Shown here: piece by piece, positions 25,403 through 37,987 of the stretch
Position numbering within the stretch: position 1 is the stretch's first letter
Layout: the number at the start of each line of letters is the position of its first letter
NCBI GenBank assembly: GCA_903813345.2
Contig: CAIIXF020000003.1
Location: 28,227,248 to 28,287,247, forward strand
Length of the DNA: 60,000 bases
From: Owenia fusiformis
Taxonomy: Eukaryota; Annelida; Polychaeta; Sabellida; Oweniidae
Reading direction: 5' to 3'
Translations under genes and position numbers: made by a program
The notes under the pieces: model-generated
Database searches by the model: none
The model's input: the letters and a program-made list of their open reading frames with translations, nothing else
What the model was told of the DNA's origin: nothing

Positions 25403-28400
25403 TGTGGTTTATCATTTTTCAGCATTTTCATTTCAGTTTGAAATATTCTTTTTAGGGGTTGATTTGGTGAATAGTCATGTTTTGATGGGCATTTTGATTT
25501 TTTTATCAGAATTATGATTCATTATCATGCTACTAACTAGGATATTGTGATTGATGGGTACTAAAAGTGCATAAAATAATGATTACCTTTAGCACATGAT
25601 GCTTCATGTCACATACCATATGTAAAATAACAAGAGGCCAATGGTTTTTGACCAGATGTCTAATGTCTTCGACAAAATGTTGTTGAACTTTCTATTTACA
25701 AGTTGTCTAAACTGAACCTGTACTTAGACCTAGCATTGATCTTCAAAAACAATTGCAAGAGAACACTAAGGAGGAAAGCAGGAGCTTCAATCCTTTAATA
25801 ACATTACATTGCCTCAGAGTAAACTTATATCTAAAAGGATGTTGAAGTTAAGAACTTGTAAGAGATCAATGAATGAACTCTCTTTGATTATAGGAATACA
25901 TTTAACCCTTTACAAGCCTGGTGGACCATCCACATACTCTTAAGGCCAAAGTCTAAATGGCTATTTTTGAAAAGGTTACTGTACCTATACAGTTAGGTTT
26001 TATAGGGTGTATTTTAGGCTTAAAATGAAGCAAGAGTATATTACCCTTTTTCTGAAAAAAGTATACTTAGTTTAAGGCAAATTAGACATGGATTAGATAA
26101 TCCCTAAAAATTGTTGAGAAACTCAAAGAATAAATTTGGAACAGGATATTTTCATCAAGAAATATATACTCATGTTTCTTTATTCTGTACGAGAAAAAAT
26201 ATAACAAGAAGTTTTTTCTAATGCCCTCAAAGATGGTATCCAAAACAAATGAGCATGGCCCTGCAGTTGAGTCTGACTGATCACTAAACCATAAAATCAT
26301 CTGTCATAGTAAGAGGGTGAGTACACCATTCTCAGAGATAAACTCAGAGTAAGGAAATACTAAGAAAATAAATTGATAAAAATGATCCCGTATGTGGTAA
26401 TTGAATACCTAATATTATGAATTATCATTAAATCCTTAGATTAATCCATGTTTTTTACACTTTATGCCGGATAAGAAACTTTCCTAATCAGAATATTGAC
26501 ATCATTCCGGGCACCAGGGTATCAAATTAGACTTCTATAGATTAGAAATGAACTTGTTGGTAACTTATAGCTCCGTTCAATATTTAAAGCCTAATAGTGG
26601 TTTACCATGGTCAGGTGAAATTACTGTTTTTCTTGTTAAAGTGGCAGTAAAGGTTAGAATTTAGAAAGTGTAAAATCTTGGAAGCAATCCAATGCCTCTA
26701 TGTACAATTTGTTCTATAATAATCACTAACATTGATGAAAAAGTTAATATATCATTAAAAATTTAAATATTTCAATTAAACTGATGTGAAATAAAATGCC
26801 TTATCAAATATTTGTCATTTTTTGTCTAGAAGTGTACCAAAAAATAGGATGAACTTTTGACTCCACTTGTGTTGTGGTTTCATATGTAAGTGATCTGGTG
26901 GTAGATACCCTTTTAAAGATCTCATCTCTTCAGCATCATAACTGCAAAATCATCTGTAATATTGTAGTCAGAGTTAAGAACAGCAAGCAGATGAAGAATC
27001 AGGGTATGGTGAAGCAAGATGGATTCTACCTTATGCTTTAATCATATATTGCTGATACAGTTAAGGAATCTTTTGTTTCTATGTACTTATTCTTGAACAT
27101 TAAATCAATGAAGATCTATGCCGCGACCATCATGTTGGATAGAGAAATTAATGTGTGATAATAATGCAGCAATTTCTGATGATGTAATAAACATTTTCCC
27201 ATTTATCATAACTAATCATGTTTTCTTAAAAAAGGTGAAAGGTGGCAGTTTGGTGGAAAACTCTGAAAAACCGAGCACTCCATGGGCTTAATGTAGGCTT
27301 CTAACCTGCCACTATATTGTCCTTTGGGGACAATCTCATTTGGAAATATTGTTCTTCTGATGAGACTTGATTATCTGTATGTCACATATAAGCTTTATAA
27401 GTACCCCTTATATAAGTAAAATTAATCTAATCTGCACGATGTACTCATTTACCCTTGCTTGTCCTGGCATTTCTTATGAAAATCTGATTTTCTTACATTT
27501 CCGTACAATTTAGATTGTTAACCACATTTGTGTTAACTGTTGTTATCAGTACATGAATCTTTTCACTCATTATCACTTTATTTGGCATATTAAATGATAA
27601 AAATTAAAAGTGGAAGTATTAAATGGTTTCGATGAGAAAACTTCCAGTTCAATTTAAGTGTGACAAAATAAAAAAATTTCTAACCTTTTAGAACATAAAA
27701 AATCAACAGTGAAAAATCATCCCTGATGGATCGCAAGTTCAGAAATAACCATTTTGCTGATGAGTAAGATGCACATGTGTGAGTGCTATTATCTGGGTAT
27801 ATTACACTGAATACCACATTGAAGCATGTAAAGTACACTCCCCTTCATAAGATTGGCAACCAGAACCCCCCCCCCCCCCCATTAGTTCAATTGTACTTAT
27901 GTTTGATTTCATTTTGTTTCTCAATTTCAATACATTGTTATTAATGTAAATTTATTAATTAATTTATCATTAAAAATAATATAGAAACAGGTTTTAACAC
28001 ACTGTCTAAGATAAACTTTCAGTTTCTAAACTTTTGTAGGGGAGAGTACAGGTAGCATGTAGTCTTACATCAGAATTGGGCTATTTTATATTTTTAGATC
28101 ATCCTAACTTTAGTTGCATGTAAATCTACAGCACCTGTCCTTACTGTATAATACACCTTAAGTACGCACCATGCCTTAAATGTTGATATAAAATGAGATT
28201 TAGTAGATTAAACAAGGAATACTATATACAAGCTTGTTATGAACATCATAATTATCATATTTTTGAAAGTTTTATACTTCGTTTCATTCTAGAGGGAAAT
28301 AATCTGAATAAGATGAACTTAAAGTTAAAGTTTAAGAATGGGTACCCTCTACAGATAAATCCTTTGATGTTCATGTTTTCTTCCAACAAGAAGCCGGAAA

Positions 28401-28580
28401 TTTATTTCCAAGACTATAGTCTAGACTGTCACAAATCCTCATAGCTTGATTTTTATAAAAGAAAGCTCTTCATCAAGAATTAGAAAAGTTCATTAAAACA
28501 ACATGCACACGGAAAATTCTGTAAGAATGCAGTGCCTCATCTTGGTGTACTAGAATGTAGTTTGAGGTTTTGGCTGGTAA

Positions 28581-28805
28581 CCCTTATAAAAATTCCGACC
28601 TTGAAATTCCGAAAACAAATGGTTACAAACCATTGCACAACCATTGTTCCAACCATTGCCGTAATGATTGCCAACCATTGGGATGCAACCATTGCAATTG
28701 TGGTTGCAAATCATTGAAAGTGTTTCAATGATTTGTAACCATTACAAATGGTTGGCAGGTTTGAATGATTTTCTTGCAACCATTGCAACTAAATGCAACC
28801 ATTTT
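28581..28805. repeat. Left terminal region: TIR plus CAACCATTG array
   Basis: After the ~40-bp terminal sequence, AACCATTG or its inverse CAATGGTT, with close variants (AATGATTG, AACCATTAC), occurs about a dozen times up to 28805. Spacing is irregular (about 12-25 bp) and orientation mixed, unlike a CRISPR array. Confidence 0.75.
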
Positions 28806-28880
28806 CACTGAGAAAAATCCATAATTGTGAAGGACTAGATTTAATGTAAAAGTCAGTATTTTAAGTTGCACCTAATAAAT

Positions 28881-29933
28881 TGTGACATTCGGATTTTGTA
28901 TTTTTTATAACCCTGTTATGGAGGGCTAAATATTTCATTTTACAGTTTTCTATAGGCTAATCAAACCCTGCTGGGAGCTTAACTTTCATTCACACTTCAC
29001 ATGTTTTCTTCAGTATTAGCCTCAACTTTCAAACAGCCAGGACCTGGTAAGAATATTTCATCATTTTATCCACTTTTTGTCCCCTTTTGAATATTTCAAC
29101 ATTATATTTGTCATTTCTACTTTATTCCACATAACTTTAGCTTCAACCTAGTGTAAATACTATTTTTGTATTTTGAATACTTTTTGAGATATTTACTTGA
29201 GTATTTCTATTTGCACCGTCATGACAGTTTTGGCATTTGTGCATAGAATTCATAAAGTTACATTCTTTGTCAATAAACAGATAGTATCCCTACATTGTTA
29301 TTTGTGACAACTATTTGGTAATATGACTTATCTTGCCATACTTATTTTATAGCCACGGGTCTACCAGTGGGCTTTCTAGTGCTAATACTCACCACCCTGT
29401 TGAGATATATTTAGGTACTTTTATATTTTTATTATTGTAAACCTTCACGGTGATGTTCTATTAAATCCATTTAATTTCATTATATTTGATATGGTAACTA
29501 TAATCTATAAAGTGTATCAAGCACTGTGTTAGGGTTTATTTTGGAAACATAACAAGGGCCCTTTTTAATTCCACAGCCCTCTCACTAACTGGTTTTATCG
29601 TAAAACTGTAGATTATTACATTGTATTGAATACCTTATGTATATGGTGTACGTGTACCTTAATATATTTCTTTACATTTTAGGGTCAAGTGTGGGTGCCC
29701 TAGCGGGTGGCCTGGTCATTTAGGCAGATAGATTTTGGTCATTTAGGCAGATAGATTTTGGTCATTTAGGCAGATAGATTTTGGTCATTTAGGCAGATAG
29801 ATTTTGGTCATTTAGGCAGATAGATTTTGGTCATTTAGGCAGATAGATTTTGGTCATTTTAAGCTAGATAGTATTCAATTTAAGCTCTATATTCATTTTG
29901 AGCTAGATAGTATTCACTTTAAGCTAGCTATTC
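28881..29933 (+). repeat. Left terminal repeat (LTR, truncated at its 3' side)
   Basis: These 1053 bp starting TGTGACATTC recur at 31359-32411 at a constant offset of 2478 bp, and I saw no mismatch when reading the two side by side. The copy ends abruptly at 29933, where integrase coding sequence begins, while the right copy continues. An AATAAA lies at about 29273, and a 23-bp minisatellite runs from 29714. The apparent identity implies a recent event or gene conversion. Confidence 0.85.
29714..29860 (+). repeat. 23-bp minisatellite inside the LTR
   Basis: The unit GGTCATTTAGGCAGATAGAT plus TTT starts at 29714, 29737, 29760, 29783, 29806 and 29829, with a partial seventh at 29852. A degenerate array of ATTCACTTTAAGCTAGATAG follows. 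The same array is in the right repeat from 32192. There are no spacers, so it is not CRISPR. Confidence 0.9.
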
Positions 29934-30994
29934 GACAAAGATTCTACTGGACAGAAATCCACAATGATGTAATCGATTGGATCAAGAATTGTAGTAGATG
30001 TGTCTTTGGTAAGTTACCATACCACAAGATCGTGACACCTCTAGGACGATTAACAGCAAAAAGACCTTTGGATCTAGTGTTTCTTGACTTCACGTTGCTC
30101 GAGAAAGCTTCCAATGGCATGGAGAATGTCTTAGTCATCACCGATGCTTTTACCAAATTGACGGTAACCGAGCCAACAAAAGATCAAAAGGCAGAAACAG
30201 TGGCTAAAGTCTTGCTGAAATCCTTTATACAAGTGTATGGTGTACCAAAACGTTTTCACAGTGACCAAGGACGTAATTTTGAAAGCAATGTAATCAAGTG
30301 TCTGTGTAAGACATACAACATCAAGAAATCTAGGACTACTCCCTACCACCCAGAAGGTAATGGACAGTGTGAACGTTACAATAGAACACTACATTCACTT
30401 CTTACAACTTTAGAACAAGATAAGAAAAGGAAGTGGCCAGAATACATTCGAGAACTCACATACTGCTACAACATCACACCACATAGCACTACAGGGTACT
30501 CACCCTTCTACTTAATGTTTGGGAGACATCCAAGACTACCTATCTGCATTCAACTTGATGTCAGTGAAGGAGAAACGGACGAAGATGAGGATTGGATTAA
30601 ACAACACAAACAGAAGCTACAAGACGCGAACCAAATAGCCTTAAAAAGAATAGAGACAGAAGCTGATAGAAGAAAGGATCTTCATGATAAGAAATCAAGG
30701 ACAGATGACCTAAACGTGGGAAACAAAGTATTAAACAGGAAACGAATAAGTGGAAGGAACAAAATACAAGACTCGTATGAAGAAGAAATTTATGAAATAG
30801 TATCAAAGAAAGATGACGTCTATACAATAAAACAAGCTGATGATGAATCCGTTACCAAATGTGTAAATAGGAAAGACATTAAAGAATTGCCACCAAACAT
30901 GAGAGATGAAAATGGTGACAAAGATGAAGATGATAATGAAGGAAGAAAACATAGATACCCTTTGCGCAGCATTCAAAAAATCGCAACCCTCTGA
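29933..30994 (+). pseudogene. Ty3/Gypsy-like integrase, 5'-deleted pol remnant
   Basis: The open frame runs from the repeat junction at 29933 to TGA at 30992-30994, about 353 codons; the first ATG is at 30032. It starts within the integrase zinc-binding domain: the C..C half survives (NCSRCVFGK) and the His half is missing. The catalytic core follows with all three acidic positions: Asp in LDLVFLDFT, Asp in FHSDQGRNFES, and Glu in GNGQCERYNRTL. The C-terminal domain ends with a charged tail (RDENGDKDEDDNEGRK). Protease, reverse transcriptase, RNase H and gag are absent, so the copy cannot be autonomous. The intact core frame suggests recent deletion. Two minus-strand ORFs here are shadows. 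Confidence 0.85.
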
Positions 30995-31358
30995 TTTTGC
31001 AGTGTATTTTGCGGTATATTTTTTAGGGTGTATCTAAATGTGGTAATTTTAAGTACAAGTGAAGAAGAAAGAGAATTTTATATTTTGAAAGTAGTTCGTG
31101 TTTAAAAAAAAAATTAAAATCACATAAAAAGTTTGGTGTTTTCAGTTACTTTGTAATATGAGATTATAATTTTATAAACTACCATTTTAGGTAGTGGATG
31201 CTATTAAGGGGAGGATAAACCTTTATAATGGTACTTCATATTGTTATTTTCCCACGTGTGTGTGACAGTTTAATGTTTTTCAGTTAAGTTTTTAAATTCC
31301 TGTGGTAAGCCTAATGTTAAGGATAATTTGGGACAAATTATGACAATGTCCGCGTGTG
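30995..31358 (+). other. Retroelement 3' internal region with candidate polypurine tract
   Basis: Non-coding sequence after the integrase. The best polypurine tract, AAGGGGAGGA at about 31206-31215, is ~143 bp upstream of the start of the right repeat rather than directly adjacent as expected. TGTGTGTGACA occurs at 31256-31265 and a TGTGTGTGACA again at 31355-31364. Confidence 0.5.
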
Positions 31359-32541
31359 TGTGACATTCGGATTTTGTATTTTTTATAACCCTGTTATGGA
31401 GGGCTAAATATTTCATTTTACAGTTTTCTATAGGCTAATCAAACCCTGCTGGGAGCTTAACTTTCATTCACACTTCACATGTTTTCTTCAGTATTAGCCT
31501 CAACTTTCAAACAGCCAGGACCTGGTAAGAATATTTCATCATTTTATCCACTTTTTGTCCCCTTTTGAATATTTCAACATTATATTTGTCATTTCTACTT
31601 TATTCCACATAACTTTAGCTTCAACCTAGTGTAAATACTATTTTTGTATTTTGAATACTTTTTGAGATATTTACTTGAGTATTTCTATTTGCACCGTCAT
31701 GACAGTTTTGGCATTTGTGCATAGAATTCATAAAGTTACATTCTTTGTCAATAAACAGATAGTATCCCTACATTGTTATTTGTGACAACTATTTGGTAAT
31801 ATGACTTATCTTGCCATACTTATTTTATAGCCACGGGTCTACCAGTGGGCTTTCTAGTGCTAATACTCACCACCCTGTTGAGATATATTTAGGTACTTTT
31901 ATATTTTTATTATTGTAAACCTTCACGGTGATGTTCTATTAAATCCATTTAATTTCATTATATTTGATATGGTAACTATAATCTATAAAGTGTATCAAGC
32001 ACTGTGTTAGGGTTTATTTTGGAAACATAACAAGGGCCCTTTTTAATTCCACAGCCCTCTCACTAACTGGTTTTATCGTAAAACTGTAGATTATTACATT
32101 GTATTGAATACCTTATGTATATGGTGTACGTGTACCTTAATATATTTCTTTACATTTTAGGGTCAAGTGTGGGTGCCCTAGCGGGTGGCCTGGTCATTTA
32201 GGCAGATAGATTTTGGTCATTTAGGCAGATAGATTTTGGTCATTTAGGCAGATAGATTTTGGTCATTTAGGCAGATAGATTTTGGTCATTTAGGCAGATA
32301 GATTTTGGTCATTTAGGCAGATAGATTTTGGTCATTTTAAGCTAGATAGTATTCAATTTAAGCTCTATATTCATTTTGAGCTAGATAGTATTCACTTTAA
32401 GCTAGCTATTCACTTTAAGCTAGATTGTCACTTTAAACCAGATATTTTATTCCATTTGCATATATTTTGAAATAAATCAGTGTTTTATAGTTTTACATCA
32501 TTTTTCGTGTTCCCATGTGTTGTCCCTCGCCCCATGGTTAC
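31359..32541 (+). repeat. Right terminal repeat (LTR), longer copy
   Basis: It is identical to the left copy through 32411 and then continues with further TTTAAGC-type repeats, an AATAAA near 32472 and a probable end at GGTTAC (32541). AAAT directly follows (32542-32545), and AAAT also precedes the left repeat (28877-28880), a possible 4-bp target duplication. The 3' boundary is inferred. Confidence 0.7.
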
Positions 32542-32621
32542 AAATGATAAACAATAACCATGCCTGTTTAAATTGCATTGGCATGTATACAATAATCCAA
32601 GACTGACATCCTTGGATTTTT

Positions 32622-32686
32622 AACACCTCTATGAAATTACAATGACATGTCAAAAAACACCTTTATGAAATTGCAATGACATGTCA
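32622..32686. repeat. 30-bp direct repeat, two copies
   Basis: ACACCTCTATGAAATTACAA at 32622 recurs as ACACCTTTATGAAATTGCAA at 32657, each followed by TGACATGTCA. The offset is 35 bp. Confidence 0.7.
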
Positions 32687-32740
32687 TAAACAATTATTAG
32701 TACCAACAAAAAGTTCCAAAAAGCAAGCCCAGTATCCTGA

Positions 32741-33431
32741 TTAAGAACCCCTATTCTAACTATTGAAAATGGATTCTAGTAATACTCACCAACATGAATT
32801 TACTTGTTGAAACTCAATCAACTTGTGTTCTTCAGAGAAAATAGAGAATTTCAACAAGGGTACATTGACTTTAACATGGTGACATACATGCAGGATATTA
32901 TGAGGTTATATAATGGTTGATTCCGTATATCGTGTTTATACTCAAGTGAGTATATGATATATTCACGAGTGACCGAAGGGAACAAGTGAATATATCATAT
33001 ACTCACGAGAGTATAACGATATACAGAATCAACCATTATATGATCTTATTATCCCACCCTAATCTTCAATCAATAAAAAAAATCAGCAGTTGTATATCAA
33101 GTCGAAGAGTTGTATACGCTGCCCAGGAGTTGTATACGCTATCCAGGAGTTGTATATTGTTCTCAAGAGTTGTTTACGATGAGTGTTGGTTTTATATTGC
33201 AGTTATACAATGCTATTATACAATCATATAAAGCACTTAGGGTGGGATAAATGACGGTATCCCGATGCTAAGTCATTAACCAATGAAGTATGTCCCCATA
33301 TAAATCAATGTACCCTTGCTGAAATCCTCATTTTCTCAGAAGAACTCAAGTTGATAGAGTCTTAAAAAAAAGATCTGTGTTGGTGAGTATTACTAGAATC
33401 CATTTTCAATAGTAAGAATAGGGGTTCTTAA
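32741..33431. mobile_element. TTAA-flanked MITE with ~140-bp inverted ends
   Basis: TTAA at 32741-32744 and 33428-33431 bound long inverted repeats: left TTAAGAACCCCTATTCTAAC with right, inverted, TTAAGAACCCCTATTCTTAC, both continuing through ATGGATTCTAGTAATACTCA. Similarity extends inward to CAAGGGTACATTGA. The loop has a second palindrome around ATATGATATATTCACG and four or five ~22-bp copies of AGGAGTTGTATACGCT. TTAA duplication fits piggyBac-like elements, though TA (Tc1/mariner) is also possible. Confidence 0.8.
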
Positions 33432-33779
33432 ACAGGACATTAAAGCTTAACTATGGCCTTTTTGAATTTTTTGTTTAGTACACTATAAAACAACGTTTTT
33501 GTCTTTAACACTGACTAAGGTTTTCAAAATGATTTTGAAAATAAAATTTGTCAAAGAGTATACTAGTAAATCCCATTTCCCGACACTTCATGTTGGAATT
33601 AAAAAACAGTTCAACATTAATATTTGCTACAGCAACAAAAAGACTACATGAAGATGCATGTAGAAATAATCTGGATTTACTTCATTAAATAATCAAAATT
33701 TAATCAAAGTGATATCATATTTGAAGTCTACATGTAAAATTGCATCTACTAATGTGGTTCAAATAAGTATTTATCAACT

Positions 33780-36700
33780 TTGAAAAATAATTTCCTTTGA
33801 AAATGTGACTTCTAGGTCAGGGGTATTCCCTATTGACCCCATGTTATAAAATCACAAAAGTAAAATATATTTTATTGTGTTGGACAGCCACAATATTTTC
33901 TTTTACTGGACATATTTTCAATTTTATAATTATGCGACACATAAGGGTGACACGAAAAATGATCCACTTAAATCTGATGAATATTCAACTTTAAGGGAAC
34001 CTTCTTTTATATTACCTGTCATGTTAATTTACCAGAGTTTTGCTATAAATAATAAAGAGTATATTTGAGAACATAAAATGAATACCCTGTTGGATTACAA
34101 AGTTTAGAAAACTGATTTAACTCATTAGAGATATATACAATCATGATTTTTTAAGAATACAATTGATCACACCTTTCCCCCTCCCCAACCCCTGGCTTAG
34201 CCAATGCTAATGACAAAACCAAGACATATTGAATACATGTAGAAATCTGAAAATGCTTTAAAACAACTACATGTACATAGTTACAGTATATTTCTGCTAT
34301 TATAGAAAAGAAACATAAGAAAAATAATCTCAATAATCTGATATTCAAAAATTTCGAGCCAATGACTTTTCTTAGAGTTTGTTTATATTACTTCATTTAA
34401 ATGTGTTGCATTGTCAGCCATTTTGGTCGGATGGCTAATTAAAGTCGGCCATTTTGGTCGGATAGCTAATTAAGTCAGCCATTTTGGTTGGATGGCTAAT
34501 TACTTTGTTATTGTTATTACTTGCATTGACGGTTGTCATGCCAACTGGTAAATGATAATTTGAAAATAATTTTACAAATGCTGTTTCCGGATAATAAAAA
34601 TTTTTGCGATTTTTGTTTTATATGAGAAATGAAAAATTAGAATTTACATGTGGCATTGATTTCTTAATCTTGGGCTAATTCCTCGTAGAGCTCATTTTAT
34701 AAAATCCTGAAAAGTGAAATATCTTGATAAGTACTGAAAAGATGATATTTGACACTCGCTTAATCCAAAGAATAAATAAAATGCATGATGAACTTTAAAA
34801 GAAGTCTTTTGTCCTCAAACTTCAACTAAAATTAGCAAGATAAGTGATTTACTAATCTCAAGTTTGATCTTCATAAGTGTGAAAGTCAAAATAAGCAAGA
34901 TAAGTAGTTTTCCCAACCAAATAAAAACCTAAGAACCATGAATCTTTTCAATGAATCAGATGTATTAAATAAGCTTGATTGGAGACTATGTTCTTAATAA
35001 GTTATACAAGTAACAAAACTTAAAAGACCACCAGTCTCTTTGTTATTTTAAGACAAATATAATCAGAGCAATCAGACATCCTTATTAAATTTTTGTCTGT
35101 GCTTCTTAACATTTAGTAAAACATTACACAAGGTTTGATGCCTGTTTTATCTACTATTTCTGCCTCCAATTTTATCTTATATTCAGGCTATTTGCATTAC
35201 AGAAGACCAAGTAGTCTCTTGTGTATTTAAAAAAATTAAATTTTTTTTCATTTTTATAATTATACCATTTATTCCAATATTCCAAAGCATTCAAATCTAA
35301 CTTCAGTCCAGACTTATATTTGATTAAACCCCCCTCCCTTCTACCAGTACATCAATCTAGATATCAGCAAAAACTAAACAAAGACTCAACAGTAAATGTT
35401 ATTCAGTAATGTTTAACTTGCACATAGTTTTGAATTATGCCCAATTGTCCTAACCTTAGTCTAGACTAATATTTGCTTTAACCCCCCCCCTCCCCTTTTA
35501 CCAGTACATCAATCTAGATAAATCAACAAAAACTAAATAAAGACTCAACAGAAACAGAAATAAAGACTTATTTCAATTTCAGTAAATGTGATTCAGTAAT
35601 GTTTAAGTTGCACACAATTTTGAATGATGCCCAATTGTTTAGTCCTAACTTCAATCCAAACTAATGTTTGATTTTGGTTTGATTTGATTCTACCAGAACA
35701 TCAATCTAGATATCAACAGAAACTGAAATAAAGACTTCAATTTCAGGAAATGTTATTCAGAAGTCTCTGTTTTACTTGCACATAACTATGAATTATGCCA
35801 AAGCACTCTGCCCTGACTTCGGTCCATGGGCTCTTTTGATAGAGCCCATGTTTAATCCAGACTAATATTTGGGTTACCCCCCCCCCCTCCTTCAACCAGT
35901 ACACCAATATATCAATCAACAGAAACTAAAATTAAGGATTATTTCAGTTTCAGTATAAGTTAAAATTTTAATTTTCTTTGAAAATGTGGCTTCTAGGTCA
36001 GGGAGATTCCCCATTGACACCATGTTATAAAATCACATAAAGTGAAATATCTATTCTAGGGTTGGACATATAATATTTTCTTTTACATATCTTCTATTGT
36101 ATAATTATGATACACATAAGGGTTAAACAAAAACTGATCCTCTTAAACTGATGAATATTCAGGTTAAGAGAACCTTCTTATATACCTGCCATGTTAATTG
36201 ACCCAAGATTTTTGTTACAAAGTTTAGAAAACTGATTTGACTCATTAGAAATATACATGTACACAATTGTGATTTTTTTAAGAATACAATTGATAAGACC
36301 TCTCCCAACCCCCTGGCTTAGCCAATGCTAATACCAAGACATATTTAATACATGGTAGAAACGTGAAGATGTCTTATATGCTTTAAAACATTTACTAGTT
36401 ATATTTACGTCATTATAGACAAGTAATATAAAAAATTTCTAATCAATCTCAATAAGATGATCTTCAAAAGTTTAAAGTTCCATGACTTTTCTTTTCGTAA
36501 TATCTAATAGTTTACATTGCTTCAATTAAATGTTGTTGCAATGTCGGCCATTTTGGTCGGATGGCTAATTAAAGTCGGCCATTTTGGTCGGATAGCTAAT
36601 TAAGTCGGCCATTTTGGTTGGATGGCTAATTACTTTGTTATTGTTATTATTTGCATTGACAGTTGTCATGCCAACTGGTAAATGATAATTTGAAAATAAT

Positions 36701-37545
36701 TTTACAAATGCTGTTTCTGGATAATAAATTTTTTTGCGATTTTTGCTTTATATGATAAAAAGTTTTAGCTTTTTAAAAAATGAGAATTTACATGTGGCAT
36801 TGATTTCTTAATCTTGGGTCTAATTCCTCATAGAGATCATGTTATAAAATCCTGAAAAGTGAAATATCTTGATAAGTACTGAAAAGATGATATTTGACTA
36901 ATAAGATTTACAAATCTTTAGAGATAGTTTGATGTTCTAGTGTGAAAATCAAAATTAGCAAGATATGTGGTTTTCCAAACCAAACAAAAACCCCGGGGGT
37001 TCACTGTAAACTTGGAATCACAAATCTTTCCAATGAATCAGATGTATGAAAAAAGCTGTAGACTATGTTCTTTAAAACAGTATACAAATAAGTGATTTAC
37101 TAATCTTTAGAGATAGTTTGATATTCATAGTGTGAAAATCAAAATAAGCAAGATAAGTGGTTTTCCCAACCAAACAAAAACTAAGAATCATAAATCTTTC
37201 CACTGAATCAGATGTACATGTATAAAATAAGCTTGATCTATGTTCTCTAAAAAGTTATATAAGTAACAAAATTTAAAAGGCCATCAGATTCATTGTTATT
37301 TTAAGACAGTTTAATCAGAGAAATCAGACATCCCAATCAAATTCAATTCCCGTCTGTGCTTCTAAGTAAAATATAATAAAAGGTTAGATGTATGTTTTAT
37401 CTTACTATTTTCTGCCCACAACTTTATTTTATATTCGAGCAATGTGCATTATTGAAGACCAAGAAGTCTCTTGTACATTTAGAAATTAGATTGTTTTTTC
37501 ATCTTTTTTATACAACTAAAGTTATTACCCCCCCCCCCCCCCCTT
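33780..37545. repeat. Diverged tandem duplication, ~2.15-kb unit
   Basis: The first copy runs from about 33780 to 35290 plus the 35290-35950 array; the second from about 35960 to 37545. Anchors shared in order are AAATGTGRCTTCTAGGTCAG (33800/35985), CCCTGGCTTAGCCAATGCTA (34190/36312), three GGCCATTTTGGTYGGATRGC units (34417-34500/36546-36630) and TGTGCTTCT..AAGACCAAG..AGTCTCTTGT. The copies differ by many substitutions and indels, so the duplication is old. No coding frame is conserved between copies. Boundaries are approximate. Confidence 0.75.
35290..35950. repeat. ~160-200-bp tandem repeats with poly-C tracts
   Basis: ACCAGTACATCAATCTAGAT-type segments occur at 35342, 35500, 35692 and 35895, each followed by AACAGAAACTAAA..AAAGACT and GTAATGTTTAAsTTGCACA-like sequence, and usually preceded by a C-rich tract. 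Isolated relatives lie near 37547 and 38560. Confidence 0.7.
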
Positions 37546-37788
37546 CTACCAGTACATCAATCTATATATCAACAGAAACTAAAATAAAGACTTGTTTCCA
37601 TTTCAGTAAATGTATTCAGTAGTCTGTACCTTACTTTCATTCTTGTTTAAATCATGCCCAAGCATTCAGTTCCTTTTCTCCAGACTTATATTTGGGTAAC
37701 CCCCCTCCCCATAGAATCAGAGGTGATAAACCTGTCCAAGATATTTCAAGAAAATGCACTGATGACCCAGTTTTCAAGTGATTTCAGG

Positions 37789-37987
37789 CAAAAAATATAA
37801 TGTAAACTCCCTGGAATTTTAGAAATCTAAAGTCCCTTGGCAAACGAAAAGCTGGCTCTGCCATACCGTATAATTGGGATGGAGGTGGGGGGGGGGCAAA
37901 AAATATAATGTGAAAACCCAGGAATTTAAGAAATCTAAAATCCCTTGGCAAAAGAAAAGCTGGCTATACCCGATCATTGGGATGGAG
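37789..37987. repeat. Direct repeat, two copies of ~90 bp offset by 108 bp
   Basis: CAAAAAATATAATGT...CCCTTGGCAAA.GAAAAGCTGGCT...ATTGGGATGGAG occurs at 37789 and 37897, separated by a G-rich tract. Confidence 0.75.

Noticed and set aside
28621-28805. CAACCATTG repeats as a CRISPR or satellite array
   Set aside because: Orientation is mixed, spacing irregular, and a mirror-image array exists at 39388-39648, so transposon subterminal repeats explain it.
29714-29933. Regular 23-bp repeats as a CRISPR array
   Set aside because: Units are head to tail with no spacers, lie within an LTR, and the genome is animal.
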